64,000 nucleotides of DNA, taken from contig CAJUIP010000021.1 of the NCBI GenBank assembly GCA_910586315.1, positions 1 to 64,000 on the forward strand, read 5' to 3'. A model generated the notes under the pieces. The model was not told the origin of the DNA, searched no databases, and saw only the letters and a program-made list of their open reading frames with translations. Positions within the stretch are counted from its first letter, which is position 1. The number at the start of each line of letters is the position of its first letter. This document shows positions 8,845 through 17,365 of this stretch, piece after piece. The translations under genes and the position numbers were made by a program. The DNA comes from an uncultured Lachnospiraceae bacterium (GTDB lineage Bacteria; Bacillota; Clostridia; Lachnospirales; Lachnospiraceae).

Positions 8845-9837
8845 ATGAAGGAAATCACCATTGGAAAAAATGAAGCCGGGCAGCGGCTGGATAAATTCCT
8901 GGCCAAATACATGAATTTGGCTCCCAAAAGCTTTTTTTATAAAATGGTGCGGAAGAAAAACATCACACTCAACGGAAAAAAATGTGAGGGGGCCCAAATG
9001 CTTTCTGAGGGAGATGTGGTGAAGCTTTTTCTGGCGGATGAAACCATTGAAAAATTTTCCCGGACCCAGTCCCCCAAAACCCAGGCGGTGAAGCTTGACA
9101 TTTTATATGAAGATGAAGATATCCTTCTTATTAATAAGCCATCGGGAATGCTGTCCCAGAAGGCAAAGGATACGGATACTTCCCTGGTAGAATATGTGAT
9201 TCAATATCTTTTGGATACCGGGCAGGTCAGGGAAGCCTCCCTGCGGAGCTTTAAACCCTCCGTATGCAACCGCCTGGATCGGAATACCAGCGGCATTGTA
9301 GCTGCCGGGAAATCTCTTGCCGGACTCCAGATGCTGTCAGAGGTGTTTCGGGACAGGACCATTCATAAATATTACCAGTGCATCGTGGAGGGAGAAATGA
9401 AAACTCCGAAAACCGCCGATGGCTGGCTTTTAAAGGATGAAAAAACGAACCGGGTACGGATTTTAAAGGAAGCGGACAAAGAAGGGCATGCACTTAGGAT
9501 TTTAACCCGTTATGAGCCTCTGGCCTCCAATCAGGCGTTTACGCTTCTTAAGGTAACACTCCTCACGGGACGCTCCCACCAGATCCGCGCCCACCTGGCT
9601 TCCATGGGCCATCCGATCGTGGGAGACAGGAAATACGGAAGCATGCCCCTGCCGCAGGTCTGTGAAGCTTACGGGATTCACTCCCAGCTTCTCCATTCTT
9701 ATCGTCTGGAGTTTCCTAAGCTTTGCGGACCGTTTGAACGGCTTTCAAACAAGAGCTTTGAGGCTCCTCTTCCGGATGAATTTTTGCGGATGGCAGCAGG
9801 AGAGCGATTATGGGAACATGGAAAACCAGGGGCTTAA
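8845..9837 (+). CDS. RluA-family 23S rRNA pseudouridine synthase
   Basis: 330 residues. An N-terminal S4 domain (QRLDKFLAKYMNLAPKSF) precedes the RluA catalytic domain; the active-site motif reads CNRLDRNTSG rather than the usual HRLD, with the catalytic Asp kept. GRSHQIRAHLAS and GHPIVGDRKYG complete the family signature, closest in layout to RluC/RluD. The gene overlaps recU by 28 bases, implying coupled translation. The exact rRNA site modified cannot be assigned. Confidence 0.9.
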   Translation: MKEITIGKNEAGQRLDKFLAKYMNLAPKSFFYKMVRKKNITLNGKKCEGAQMLSEGDVVKLFLADETIEKFSRTQSPKTQAVKLDILYEDEDILLINKPSGMLSQKAKDTDTSLVEYVIQYLLDTGQVREASLRSFKPSVCNRLDRNTSGIVAAGKSLAGLQMLSEVFRDRTIHKYYQCIVEGEMKTPKTADGWLLKDEKTNRVRILKEADKEGHALRILTRYEPLASNQAFTLLKVTLLTGRSHQIRAHLASMGHPIVGDRKYGSMPLPQVCEAYGIHSQLLHSYRLEFPKLCGPFERLSNKSFEAPLPDEFLRMAAGERLWEHGKPGA

Positions 9838-10367
9838 GGGGTTCTACACTAGAGGATCTGATCAACCATACCAATGAAAGCTACCGGGAAAAAAAGCTGG
9901 CGCTGATTCAGAAGATTCCCACCCCCATTACCCCCATTGAAATTGACAAGGTCAGCCGCCATATCACCCTGGCTTATTTTGATATGAAGAGTACGGTTGA
10001 CTACATCGGCGCCGTACAGGGAATCCCTGTCTGCTTCGACGCAAAGGAATGTGCCGTCCGCACCTTTCCTCTTCAGAACATTCATCCGCACCAGATCGCG
10101 TTCATGGAAGCGTTTGAAAAGCAGGGCGGCGTGGCCTTCATTATCCTTTCCTTTACGGGGGAAGGTGAGATATATTACGTCCCCTTTGATGTCATCCATG
10201 GGTTCTGGAAGAGGATGGAAGAGGGCGGAAGAAAAAGCTTTACCTACGAAGAGGTGGTGCCGAAGGCATGGAAAATACGGAGCCACCGGGATATGTTTGT
10301 CCACTATCTGGAGGAACTCCAGATGGATTTGGACCGAAAAGAAAAGGAGGAAACGTTAAATAAATGA
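9810..10367 (+). CDS. recU: Holliday junction resolvase RecU
   Basis: 185 residues. RecU cleaves four-way DNA junctions during recombination and chromosome segregation in Firmicutes. The nuclease core is visible as STVDYIGAVQGIPVCFDAKE, which carries the Asp and the E-x-K metal-binding residues, with IHPHQIAFMEAF following as in the family. AGGAG lies upstream of the ATG. It overlaps the preceding gene by 28 bases and hflK by four (ATGA). Unlike Bacillus, no penicillin-binding protein gene is adjacent. Confidence 0.88.
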   Translation: MGTWKTRGLRGSTLEDLINHTNESYREKKLALIQKIPTPITPIEIDKVSRHITLAYFDMKSTVDYIGAVQGIPVCFDAKECAVRTFPLQNIHPHQIAFMEAFEKQGGVAFIILSFTGEGEIYYVPFDVIHGFWKRMEEGGRKSFTYEEVVPKAWKIRSHRDMFVHYLEELQMDLDRKEKEETLNK

Positions 10368-11551
10368 TTGAGTTTATAATCTGGATGGCAGTGATTCTTC
10401 TTTTTTCCCTCTCATCTTTAATTAAGAGCGGAAAGCTGGATGGGATGACAGGCCGTGCCGCCAAAAGAAAGCAGGACAGAGAAGACAATGTGGTCTATGA
10501 ACAGCAGGAGGAAGGCGCCGCCGGAAAAAAGGCAGGCAAGCCCCAAAGCGGATTCAAACCACGGAACGCCGCCAAAGGCGCAGGCCTTGTCTTCTTTGTC
10601 CTTTTCGTCCTTTTCCTCGGGATGGGGAGCTATTACACGCTTTCCGAGCAGGAGATGGCTGTGGTCACTACATTCGGAAGTCCGGCGGTGGTGGAAGCCT
10701 CCGGCCTCCATTTCAAAATTCCGCTGATTCAGAAAGTCACAAAAGTCTCCAAGGCCATTACCGGAATGCAGATCGGCTACACGACAGATCCGGAGCGTGC
10801 GGCCGGAGCATCCACGGAATATCCGGTTTCCCTGGAAAATGAGAGTCTTATGATTACGAAGGATTTTAACCTAACCAATGTGGATTTTTACATTGAGTAC
10901 ATGGTCACCGACCCCATTCAGGCCGTACGCCACCGCACGGTTTATGAGAGCATTATCAAAAATCTGGCTCAGAGCTATATCCGCGATACTGTCGGCATGT
11001 TTAATGTGGATGATGTCATCACCACAGGGAAGACACAGATTCAGGAACGGATAAAGGAGCAGCTTACCCAACGTCTGGTGGATGAAAACATCGGCTATGG
11101 CATTTATAATGTGTCGATTCAGGATTCTGAAATGCCCAGAGACGACGTGGCCAATGCCTTTAAAGCGGTTGAGGATGCCAAGCAGGGCATGGAAACAGCC
11201 ATCAACGCAGCCAATAAGTATAAGTCGGAAAATATACCAAAAGCCAAAGCGGAGGCCGACAAGCTCCTGCAGGAGGCAGAGGCCTACAAACAACAGAGAA
11301 TCAACGAAGCCACCGGGCAGGTGGCGCGGTTTGAGGATACGTATGCGGAATATATCAAATATCCGCTGATTACAAAAAAACGTATGTTTTATGAGACGAT
11401 GGAGGAGCTGCTGCCGGATCTTAAGGTCATTATTGACAATGGAAGCGGCACCCAGACCATGCTGCCGTTAGAGCCTTTCTCGGAAGCGCCTGTCCCGGAT
11501 ACGTCCGGCGCATCCGTCTCTTCTTCGGAATCCTCCGAAGAAACGCAGTAA
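10364..11551 (+). CDS. hflK: HflK-type SPFH membrane protein
   Basis: 395 residues. HflK with HflC forms an SPFH/prohibitin complex that modulates the membrane protease FtsH. There is a short hydrophobic N-terminus, a charged stretch, then a transmembrane helix (GLVFFVLFVLFLGMGSYY) and the SPFH domain starting at EQEMAVVTTFG. A long alanine/glutamate coiled coil (ADKLLQEAEAYKQQR) and a Ser/Glu tail complete it. It overlaps recU by four bases. The two N-terminal hydrophobic segments are a slight departure from enterobacterial HflK. Confidence 0.88.
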   Translation: MIEFIIWMAVILLFSLSSLIKSGKLDGMTGRAAKRKQDREDNVVYEQQEEGAAGKKAGKPQSGFKPRNAAKGAGLVFFVLFVLFLGMGSYYTLSEQEMAVVTTFGSPAVVEASGLHFKIPLIQKVTKVSKAITGMQIGYTTDPERAAGASTEYPVSLENESLMITKDFNLTNVDFYIEYMVTDPIQAVRHRTVYESIIKNLAQSYIRDTVGMFNVDDVITTGKTQIQERIKEQLTQRLVDENIGYGIYNVSIQDSEMPRDDVANAFKAVEDAKQGMETAINAANKYKSENIPKAKAEADKLLQEAEAYKQQRINEATGQVARFEDTYAEYIKYPLITKKRMFYETMEELLPDLKVIIDNGSGTQTMLPLEPFSEAPVPDTSGASVSSSESSEETQ

Positions 11552-11609
11552 ACCTCCATGCGCCCGGCATATGGATACGCCCGGCACATGTATTTGCGAA
11601 AGTATACCG

Positions 11610-11648
11610 TTTTTATGCAGCAGGAAAGCGTATCCTGCTGCATAAAAA
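11610..11648. terminator. Bidirectional hairpin between hflK and hflC
   Basis: A perfect 16-base-pair stem (11610-11625 with 11633-11648) around a seven-base loop AAGCGTA, with A/T runs at the base on both sides. It should act as an intrinsic terminator or attenuator in either direction, which is unexpected between two genes whose products form one complex. Confidence 0.75.
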
Positions 11649-11756
11649 TCACTCTGCTCAGGCTTGCACTGCGGCAGAAAGGAAAATGCCGCGGTCTTTT
11701 TCAGACAGAGAATTCTGCAGAGCAGATTTTTTCAACAGTAAGGAGGCACAGCCAAT

Positions 11757-12629
11757 ATGAAAAAAGCAGGAAGAAACGTGATGATGATTTTGATATCCGT
11801 TTTTGCCCTGGTGGTTCTTAGTTCCAGCATGGTGAGCACCTACAACGACGAGTATAAGCTGGTGTTACAGTTCGGAAAGGTCGTCCGCGTCATTGACACC
11901 CCGGGCTTAAGCTTTAAGATTCCCTTCATCCAGACGACCCAGTCCATCCCCAATTATGAGATGATTTATGACCTGGTTCCCAGCGAAGTGAACACCAGAG
12001 ACAAAAAGGTTATGGTGACGGATTCCTTTGCCCTCTGGAGTGTGACAGACCCGCTGAAATATTTATCCCGTCTGGGCGCCAACAAGGCGAACGCCGAGAG
12101 CCGTATTTCCGTTGTGGTTTATAATGCGGTAAAAAATGTGATTTCCTCCACAGACCAGGCCGATGTGATTTCCGGCCGCGACGGGAAGCTGGCGGAGATG
12201 ATTACGGAAAAAATCGGCACGTCCCTGGACAGTTACGGAATTACCGTAAAGAAGGTGGAGACCAAGATGTTAGACCTTCCCGACTCCAACAAAGAGGCGG
12301 TCTATCAGCGCATGATTTCCGAGCGTCAGAACATTGCCGCCGGATATATCGCGGATGGACAGTATGAGTCCAACGTCATTAAAAACTCCACGGACCGCGA
12401 GGTTTCCGTCCTGATTTCCGAGGCAAAGGCGCAGGCGGAAAAAATACGGGCCGAGGGAGAGGCAGAGTACATGCGGATTTTATCGGAGGCCTATAACGAT
12501 GAGAGCAAGGCCGATTATTACAACTATATCCGCAGCCTGGACGCTTTAAAGGCCAGTCTTAAGGGCGCCAACAAGACCGTCATCTTAAACGAAAATTCGG
12601 AGCTTGCCAGAATTTTGCAGGGAAATTAA
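11757..12629 (+). CDS. hflC: HflC-type SPFH membrane protein
   Basis: 290 residues, partner of HflK. A single N-terminal transmembrane helix (VMMILISVFALVVLSSSMV) leads into an SPFH domain (YKLVLQFGKVVRVIDTPGLSFKIPF), followed by a coiled coil with AKAQAEKIRAEGEAEYM. AAGGAGG stands ten bases before the ATG. A 205-base gap with a strong hairpin separates it from hflK, so relative amounts of the two may be set by read-through. Confidence 0.88.
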   Translation: MKKAGRNVMMILISVFALVVLSSSMVSTYNDEYKLVLQFGKVVRVIDTPGLSFKIPFIQTTQSIPNYEMIYDLVPSEVNTRDKKVMVTDSFALWSVTDPLKYLSRLGANKANAESRISVVVYNAVKNVISSTDQADVISGRDGKLAEMITEKIGTSLDSYGITVKKVETKMLDLPDSNKEAVYQRMISERQNIAAGYIADGQYESNVIKNSTDREVSVLISEAKAQAEKIRAEGEAEYMRILSEAYNDESKADYYNYIRSLDALKASLKGANKTVILNENSELARILQGN

Positions 12630-12637
12630 CAGGGCCA

Positions 12638-12666
12638 TGGACATGTTTCGAAAAATTTGATATACT
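12638..12666 (+). promoter_or_regulatory. Sigma-A-type promoter for pepT
   Basis: TGGACA (12638-12643), 17-base spacer, TATACT (12661-12666). It falls directly after the hflC stop and would give a leader of roughly 145 bases before pepT. Confidence 0.65.
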
Positions 12667-12757
12667 TTACTTGCACAGGACCAAACCGGAATTTCCGCGA
12701 GGCAGCGCGAACCCCCTTTTGGCCCTGGCAGCTTCTTGTTGGTTGATAAAATTTCTC

Positions 12758-12792
12758 AGGTAACGGCGTATGGATGCTCCAAACGGTTACCT
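12758..12792 (+). repeat. GTAAC...GTTAC hairpin in the pepT leader
   Basis: Arms AGGTAAC (12758-12764) and GTTACCT (12786-12792) enclose a loop that starts GGCG and ends CAAACG. It lies 24 bases before the pepT ATG and resembles hairpins ahead of yfcC (14412-14438) and a CitE-like gene (24043-24069). Confidence 0.55.
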
Positions 12793-12816
12793 TCTAAAAG
12801 AAAAGGAGAATGTGTT

Positions 12817-14058
12817 ATGTCCAAAGTTGTTGATCGTTTCCTTAAGTATATTGCCCTGGATACCCAGTCCGCAGAGGGCGCTTCCACCGTTCCCAGTACG
12901 GAAAAGCAGTTTGCTCTTGCAAAGCTTCTGGTGGAAGAGTTAAAAGAGCTGGGCCTTAAAGACGTTTCCATGAGCGAACATGGATATGTGTACGGAACCA
13001 TTCCGGCCAACGTGGAGGCGGACTGCCCTGTAGTGGGATTTTTAGCCCATATGGATACTTCACCGGATTTTTCCGATGAAAACACACGTCCCCAGTTAAT
13101 CAAAAATTATGACGGCGGCGATATCATTTTAAATAAGGCCCTGAATATTCATATGAGCCCGGAGGTTTTCCCGGATTTGAAAAGCTATGTGGGAATGGAC
13201 CTTATCACCACAGACGGAACCTCCCTTCTGGGCGCGGACGACAAGGCCGGTATTGCTGAAATTATCACCATGGCTGAAATTCTCATGGCCCATCCGGAAA
13301 TTCCCCACGGAGCCGTAAAGGTTGCCTTTACTCCTGATGAGGAGGTGGGCCACGGCGTGGATTTCTTCGATGTTCCGGGCTGGGGCGCCGATGTGGCTTA
13401 TACCGTAGACGGGGGAGCCTGGGGCTCCATGGAGTACGAGACCTTCAATGCCGCTTATATGAAGGTGACCATCCACGGCCAGAATATCCATCCCGGCAGC
13501 GCGAAGGACAAGATGAAGAATTCCCTGTTAATCGGTATGGAATTCCAGTCCATGCTGCCCGAGGCGGAAAAGCCCCAGTATACCCAGATGTATGAGGGAT
13601 TCTTCCATTTAAACAACATGTCCGGAAATGTGGAGGAGACCAGTCTTCACTATATCGTGCGTGACCATAACCGGGAAAAGTTTGAGGCCAGAAAGGCTCT
13701 GGGACATACAATCGGAGAGTTCTTAAATAAGAAATACGGCGAGGGCACCGTTATTGTGGAAACTGCCGACAATTATTATAATATGGCGGAAAAGATTCGT
13801 CCGCATATGTACTTAATGGATGTGGCGGCTGAGGCCTTTAAGGAGCTTGGCGTGGATGCTCCGGTGATTCGCCCGATCCGCGGCGGCACCGACGGTTCCA
13901 GGCTGTCCTATATGGGGCTGCCCTGTCCGAACCTCTGCGCCGGCGGCCACAATGCCCATGGAAAGTATGAGTTTGTCTGCGTACAGTCCATGGAAAAATC
14001 GGTGGACCTTCTTGTGAAGATCGCACAGAAATTTAAAGATGTGAAGAAACCTCAGTAG
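12817..14058 (+). CDS. pepT: Peptidase T (tripeptide aminopeptidase)
   Basis: 413 residues. A cytoplasmic M20B metallopeptidase that removes the N-terminal residue of tripeptides. Zinc ligands appear at H78/D80 in GFLAHMDTSPD, in LLGADDKAGIAEI and in FTPDEEVGHG; GGHNAHGKYEF near the end is also family-specific. The start at 12817 follows AAAAGGAGA; the frame is open back to 12736 but the added residues do not match the family. It has its own promoter and a strong terminator, so it is likely monocistronic. It fits an amino-acid fermenting cell. Confidence 0.96.
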   Translation: MSKVVDRFLKYIALDTQSAEGASTVPSTEKQFALAKLLVEELKELGLKDVSMSEHGYVYGTIPANVEADCPVVGFLAHMDTSPDFSDENTRPQLIKNYDGGDIILNKALNIHMSPEVFPDLKSYVGMDLITTDGTSLLGADDKAGIAEIITMAEILMAHPEIPHGAVKVAFTPDEEVGHGVDFFDVPGWGADVAYTVDGGAWGSMEYETFNAAYMKVTIHGQNIHPGSAKDKMKNSLLIGMEFQSMLPEAEKPQYTQMYEGFFHLNNMSGNVEETSLHYIVRDHNREKFEARKALGHTIGEFLNKKYGEGTVIVETADNYYNMAEKIRPHMYLMDVAAEAFKELGVDAPVIRPIRGGTDGSRLSYMGLPCPNLCAGGHNAHGKYEFVCVQSMEKSVDLLVKIAQKFKDVKKPQ

Positions 14059-14105
14059 ATGCAGGGCTGAACGGCTGCCGTTCATGCGAAAGCAGGAGGT
14101 GAAAA

Positions 14106-14138
14106 ACACGGATCCGATTGCAGGGGTCCGTGTTTTTT
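14106..14138 (+). terminator. Intrinsic terminator of pepT
   Basis: Stem ACACGGATCC (14106-14115) with GGGTCCGTGT (ending 14133), ten pairs with one G-U, followed by a run of T (14133-14138). A-rich bases on the left make it usable in both directions. Confidence 0.85.
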
Positions 14139-14243
14139 GTTATAAATTGAAAATTAATTGCCATTATTGTCAATTCAATTTTGACAGAACATCTATAGAT
14201 TTGTCATTTTATGTCGTATTTTATCGAAATGAAATTTTAAATC

Positions 14244-14273
14244 TTTACTTATTCCCTTCGATTTGCATATAAT
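14244..14273 (+). promoter_or_regulatory. Candidate promoter in the AT-rich yfcC leader
   Basis: The 310 bases between the pepT terminator and yfcC are very AT-rich and carry no convincing gene. TTTACT (14244-14249), an 18-base spacer and TATAAT (14268-14273) form one candidate; a second -10-like TATAAA lies at 14353-14358 next to a palindrome. Which is used cannot be decided by eye. Confidence 0.45.
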
Positions 14274-14361
14274 AATTGTTTTAACCATTATAAATTTTGA
14301 TTTTTTTGTTTTATTTTTCAAAAAAACTTATAGATGGCATAAACATTGCTAATATAAAAGA

Positions 14362-14379
14362 ATAAAGATGCATCTTTAT
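14362..14379. promoter_or_regulatory. Perfect 18-bp palindrome upstream of yfcC
   Basis: ATAAAGATG followed by its exact complement CATCTTTAT. It lies just downstream of a -10-like TATAAA (14353-14358), the position of a repressor site overlapping a transcription start. Palindrome is seen; operator role is inferred. Confidence 0.55.
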
Positions 14380-14411
14380 AACTGTAAATTCCAAAAAATC
14401 GGAAAGGAGAA

Positions 14412-14438
14412 GTAACTGCGAGAGCATGAAACAGTTAC
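14412..14438 (+). repeat. GTAAC...GTTAC hairpin between ribosome site and yfcC start
   Basis: Arms GTAACTG (14412-14418) and CAGTTAC (14432-14438) are perfect complements with a 13-base loop. The only strong Shine-Dalgarno (GGAAAGGAG, 14401-14409) lies on the far side of the hairpin from the yfcC ATG (14451). An 11-codon reading frame (14425-14457, stop included) begins in the loop and its stop overlaps the yfcC start. Confidence 0.6.
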
Positions 14439-14450
14439 AAGAAAGACAAC

Positions 14451-15860
14451 ATGCTTAGGGAAAAGAAGAGTAAAGGTAAGTTTGAAGCTCCACATGTATT
14501 TGTTATTTTGTTTACGCTGGTTATCCTGGCCTCAATCATGACATATCTGATACCGGCCGGTCATTTTGAAAGAGTGGAATTAGGGGGACGGATGGTCATT
14601 GATCCGGGGTCCTTTACCTACGTTGCCCGAACACCGGTAGGAATTTTTGAGGCTCTGAATTGTATTACCACTGGAATTGGAGAAGTATCAGAGATTATTG
14701 CGTTTCTTCTGATCATGGGAGGAAGCTTCGAGGTAATCCAGTCCACAGATGCCATTAAAATTGGCATTGGACGCATTGCTGTATCCAGTGCAAAAAGTGG
14801 TAGAGATAAATTTTTAATCCCCATTTTAATGATGGCGTTTGCAGCCGGAGGTGTGGTGTTTGGAATGGCGGAAGAGACGCTTCCATTCATCGCAATTATG
14901 GTAATGCTAGCAATATCCATGGGATTTGACTCTATTACGGGAGCCGCCATAGCGCTTGTGGGAGCATGTGCAGGTGTATCCTGTTCCGCAATGAGTCCGT
15001 TTACAGTGGGGGTTGCCCAGACCATTGCAGAGCTTCCGCTGTTGAGTGGCTGGCAGTTCCGTATGTGTGCACTTGTCCTGATGTTAACGATTGCAATCAG
15101 CTATGTGTACCGGTATGCAATGAAAGTACGGAAAAATCCCCAGTTAAGCCTGATGTACGAAATCGACCGGCAAAGAAACGATGTTCTGAATCTGGATGAG
15201 CTGGAAGCGCTGACGGGAAGACATAAAGCGGTACTGGCAATCTTTTTCGGCATGATGGCTATTCTTGTTCTGGGAGTCATGAAATGGGGATGGGGAATTA
15301 CACAGATGTCATCCTTGTTCCTGGCGGCTTCTATTCTGTCTGCGGTTGTATTTCGGATGCGTTTTAATCAGTATGCAGTAACCTTTGCACAGGGGTTGGA
15401 ATCCCTGGCTGTCGGAGCCACCGTTGTGGGGCTGTCCAGAGCGGTTCTCGTTATCATGACACAGGGAAATATTATTGATACTATATTATTTGTTTCTTCT
15501 TCTCTGCTGTCTCAGATTCCGTCCACAATTTCCAGCTTGGGAATTTATGTATTCCAGTGTCTGTTAAACTTCCTGATTCCTTCCGGTTCCGGTCAGGCAG
15601 CCGTTTCCATTCCTATCCTGGCGCCGTTGGGGGATTTAATCGGGGTGACGAGGCAGACCACCGTCGTTGCTTTCCAGCTGGGAGATGCGATTTCCAATAT
15701 TCTGACTCCAACTTCAGGATATTTTATGGCTGCTTTGTCTCTTGCCAAAATACCGTGGGAAAAATGGGTAAAATGGATTCTTCCCCTTATTGGACTGCAG
15801 TATCTGGGAGGCGCTATTGTCGTTGTAATTGCCCAATTTATCCAGCTTGGGCCATTCTAA
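14451..15860 (+). CDS. YfcC-family membrane transporter
   Basis: 469 residues with about 11-12 hydrophobic segments, starting with the family-typical APHVFVILFTLVILASIMTYLIPAG. YfcC belongs with DcuC/ArgF-like ion-transporter families and is often annotated as a basic amino acid or C4-dicarboxylate carrier; the substrate here is unknown. It is followed after 37 bases by an M20 amidohydrolase, a common pairing that suggests import of an acylated or dipeptide-like compound which the hydrolase then cleaves. Ribosome-site geometry is odd because a hairpin separates it from the ATG. Confidence 0.85.
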   Translation: MLREKKSKGKFEAPHVFVILFTLVILASIMTYLIPAGHFERVELGGRMVIDPGSFTYVARTPVGIFEALNCITTGIGEVSEIIAFLLIMGGSFEVIQSTDAIKIGIGRIAVSSAKSGRDKFLIPILMMAFAAGGVVFGMAEETLPFIAIMVMLAISMGFDSITGAAIALVGACAGVSCSAMSPFTVGVAQTIAELPLLSGWQFRMCALVLMLTIAISYVYRYAMKVRKNPQLSLMYEIDRQRNDVLNLDELEALTGRHKAVLAIFFGMMAILVLGVMKWGWGITQMSSLFLAASILSAVVFRMRFNQYAVTFAQGLESLAVGATVVGLSRAVLVIMTQGNIIDTILFVSSSLLSQIPSTISSLGIYVFQCLLNFLIPSGSGQAAVSIPILAPLGDLIGVTRQTTVVAFQLGDAISNILTPTSGYFMAALSLAKIPWEKWVKWILPLIGLQYLGGAIVVVIAQFIQLGPF

Positions 15861-15897
15861 AAATAATATCATAAAATCAGGAGAACAGAGCAGGAAA

Positions 15898-17055
15898 ATG
15901 GGTAAAAAAGAAATAGAGAACGATATCCTTGGTAAAAAAGAAGATATGTACCGGATTCGGAGAGAGCTGTATGAGAATCCGGAGACGGGCCTTGAAGAAA
16001 CCATGGCTTCGGAATTGCTGACGGATATGTTCCGCAAGGAGGGATTTTCCGTTACAAAAGGAGTGTATGGCTTGAAAACCGGATTCCGGGCGGAATATGA
16101 AAGTGGGAAAGCCGGCCCTTCCATCGGCTTTATCTGTGAATATGACGCGTTGCCGAAAATCGGGCATGCCTGCGGGCATAATATGATTGCGGCAATGAGT
16201 TATGGAGCAGCCTGCGGCTTAAAATCCGTTCTGAATGAAATCGGCGGTAAAATAGTCGTTTTCGGAACGCCGGATGAAGAGTCCACAAGTGGAAAGGTGA
16301 ATTTTGTAGAGGGCCATGCGTTCGATTCGATTGATGCGGTTATTATGTGCCACCCCTATCCGGAATCAGAGGAGAGCGGGGCTACGCTTGGGCTTGGAGC
16401 GCTTCAGTTTGAGTTCCATGGAGTTTCTGCTCACGCGGCTCTCCCAAAGGAAAACTGCCGGAACGCCCTGGATGCCCTGGTTATGTCATACCTTAACATT
16501 AATAATCTGAAACAGTATATTCCGGAGGCTAACATTTACGGCATTATTGATCATGGAGGAGACCGACCTAACATCATTCCCGACTACGCTTCCATGAAAT
16601 ATTACATCCGGGCGGCAAGTAAGGCAAAGCTCCAGGAATATATGGATAGGGTAACCGACTGTGTGCGCCATACGGCCCAGGCATCAGGGGTCTCCGTTAC
16701 GGTGACAGAATTTGAAAAACGGGTGGAAAACCTGGTGACCAATCATACTTTGGCCGATGTGTTCAAAGAAAATTATGAAAAGCTGACAACGCTCCGCCTG
16801 AAAAAGCCGGAAGGATACGCCGCGACATCCGATATTGGCAATGTCAGCAATGTGGTTCCAACGATTCACAGCTGGATCGGAATTACGCGGACCGGCGGAC
16901 TGGCTTTGCATAATCCGGAATTTGCGGCGGCCACAATGACGGACTTCGCCGCCGGCGAGATGGTTTCCGCCGCCATTGCCATGGCGCAGACAGGATATCA
17001 GGTGATCTGCGAACCAGAACTATTGCAAAAAATAAAAAAGGAATTTGAAGGATAA
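15898..17055 (+). CDS. M20-family amidohydrolase/peptidase
   Basis: 385 residues. The metal-site motifs are EYDALPKIGHACGHN and GTPDEESTSGK, and the dimerisation domain starts at FHGVSAHAALP, as in AbgB/HipO-like N-acyl-amino-acid or aminobenzoyl-glutamate hydrolases. The product probably releases an amino acid from a small amide in the cytoplasm. The start at 15898 follows CAGGAGA; the frame extends upstream into yfcC but those residues are not family-like. It ends at a strong terminator, so yfcC and this gene form a two-gene operon. Confidence 0.88.
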   Translation: MGKKEIENDILGKKEDMYRIRRELYENPETGLEETMASELLTDMFRKEGFSVTKGVYGLKTGFRAEYESGKAGPSIGFICEYDALPKIGHACGHNMIAAMSYGAACGLKSVLNEIGGKIVVFGTPDEESTSGKVNFVEGHAFDSIDAVIMCHPYPESEESGATLGLGALQFEFHGVSAHAALPKENCRNALDALVMSYLNINNLKQYIPEANIYGIIDHGGDRPNIIPDYASMKYYIRAASKAKLQEYMDRVTDCVRHTAQASGVSVTVTEFEKRVENLVTNHTLADVFKENYEKLTTLRLKKPEGYAATSDIGNVSNVVPTIHSWIGITRTGGLALHNPEFAAATMTDFAAGEMVSAAIAMAQTGYQVICEPELLQKIKKEFEG

Positions 17056-17074
17056 AAGGAAGCGAAAGAAAAAA

Positions 17075-17124
17075 CCTTTTCAGGATACTAAAAGCAGGTT
17101 TAGGTATCTTGAAAAGGATTTTTT
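17075..17124 (+). terminator. Intrinsic terminator of the yfcC operon
   Basis: A 14-pair stem (17075-17088 with 17104-17117, one G-U pair) is followed by ATTTTTT. The following 240 bases up to the next gene hold a candidate promoter and otherwise nothing recognised. Confidence 0.85.
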
Positions 17125-17232
17125 ATTTCAAAGCAGGATTCCCTTTTATGGACAAAAATCCCGGCTTCACAAAGGTCCCTTTTCAGCGTATGCCTTACAA
17201 CCATAAGTTGTGTATATAAGAATATTTGCTGT

Positions 17233-17261
17233 TTTACGGTAAAGCAAAAAAGAATTATGAT
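17233..17261 (+). promoter_or_regulatory. Candidate promoter of the carbohydrate island
   Basis: TTTACG (17233-17238), 17-base spacer, TATGAT (17256-17261), about 100 bases before the AraD-like gene. The -35 is weak, so an activator may be needed. Confidence 0.5.
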
Positions 17262-17365
17262 AAAAATATACGCAAAATGCCGGAATGCCAGCAGACAAGC
17301 CGGCAGCAGGAAAGATGCAGGGCTGGACGGTTATAACCATACAGCAAAGAAACGGGGGTAGGCAT

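Noticed and set aside
11558..11821. 87-residue ORF between hflK and hflC
   Set aside because: It runs through the perfect hairpin and into hflC in another frame, with no ribosome site and no recognisable protein features.
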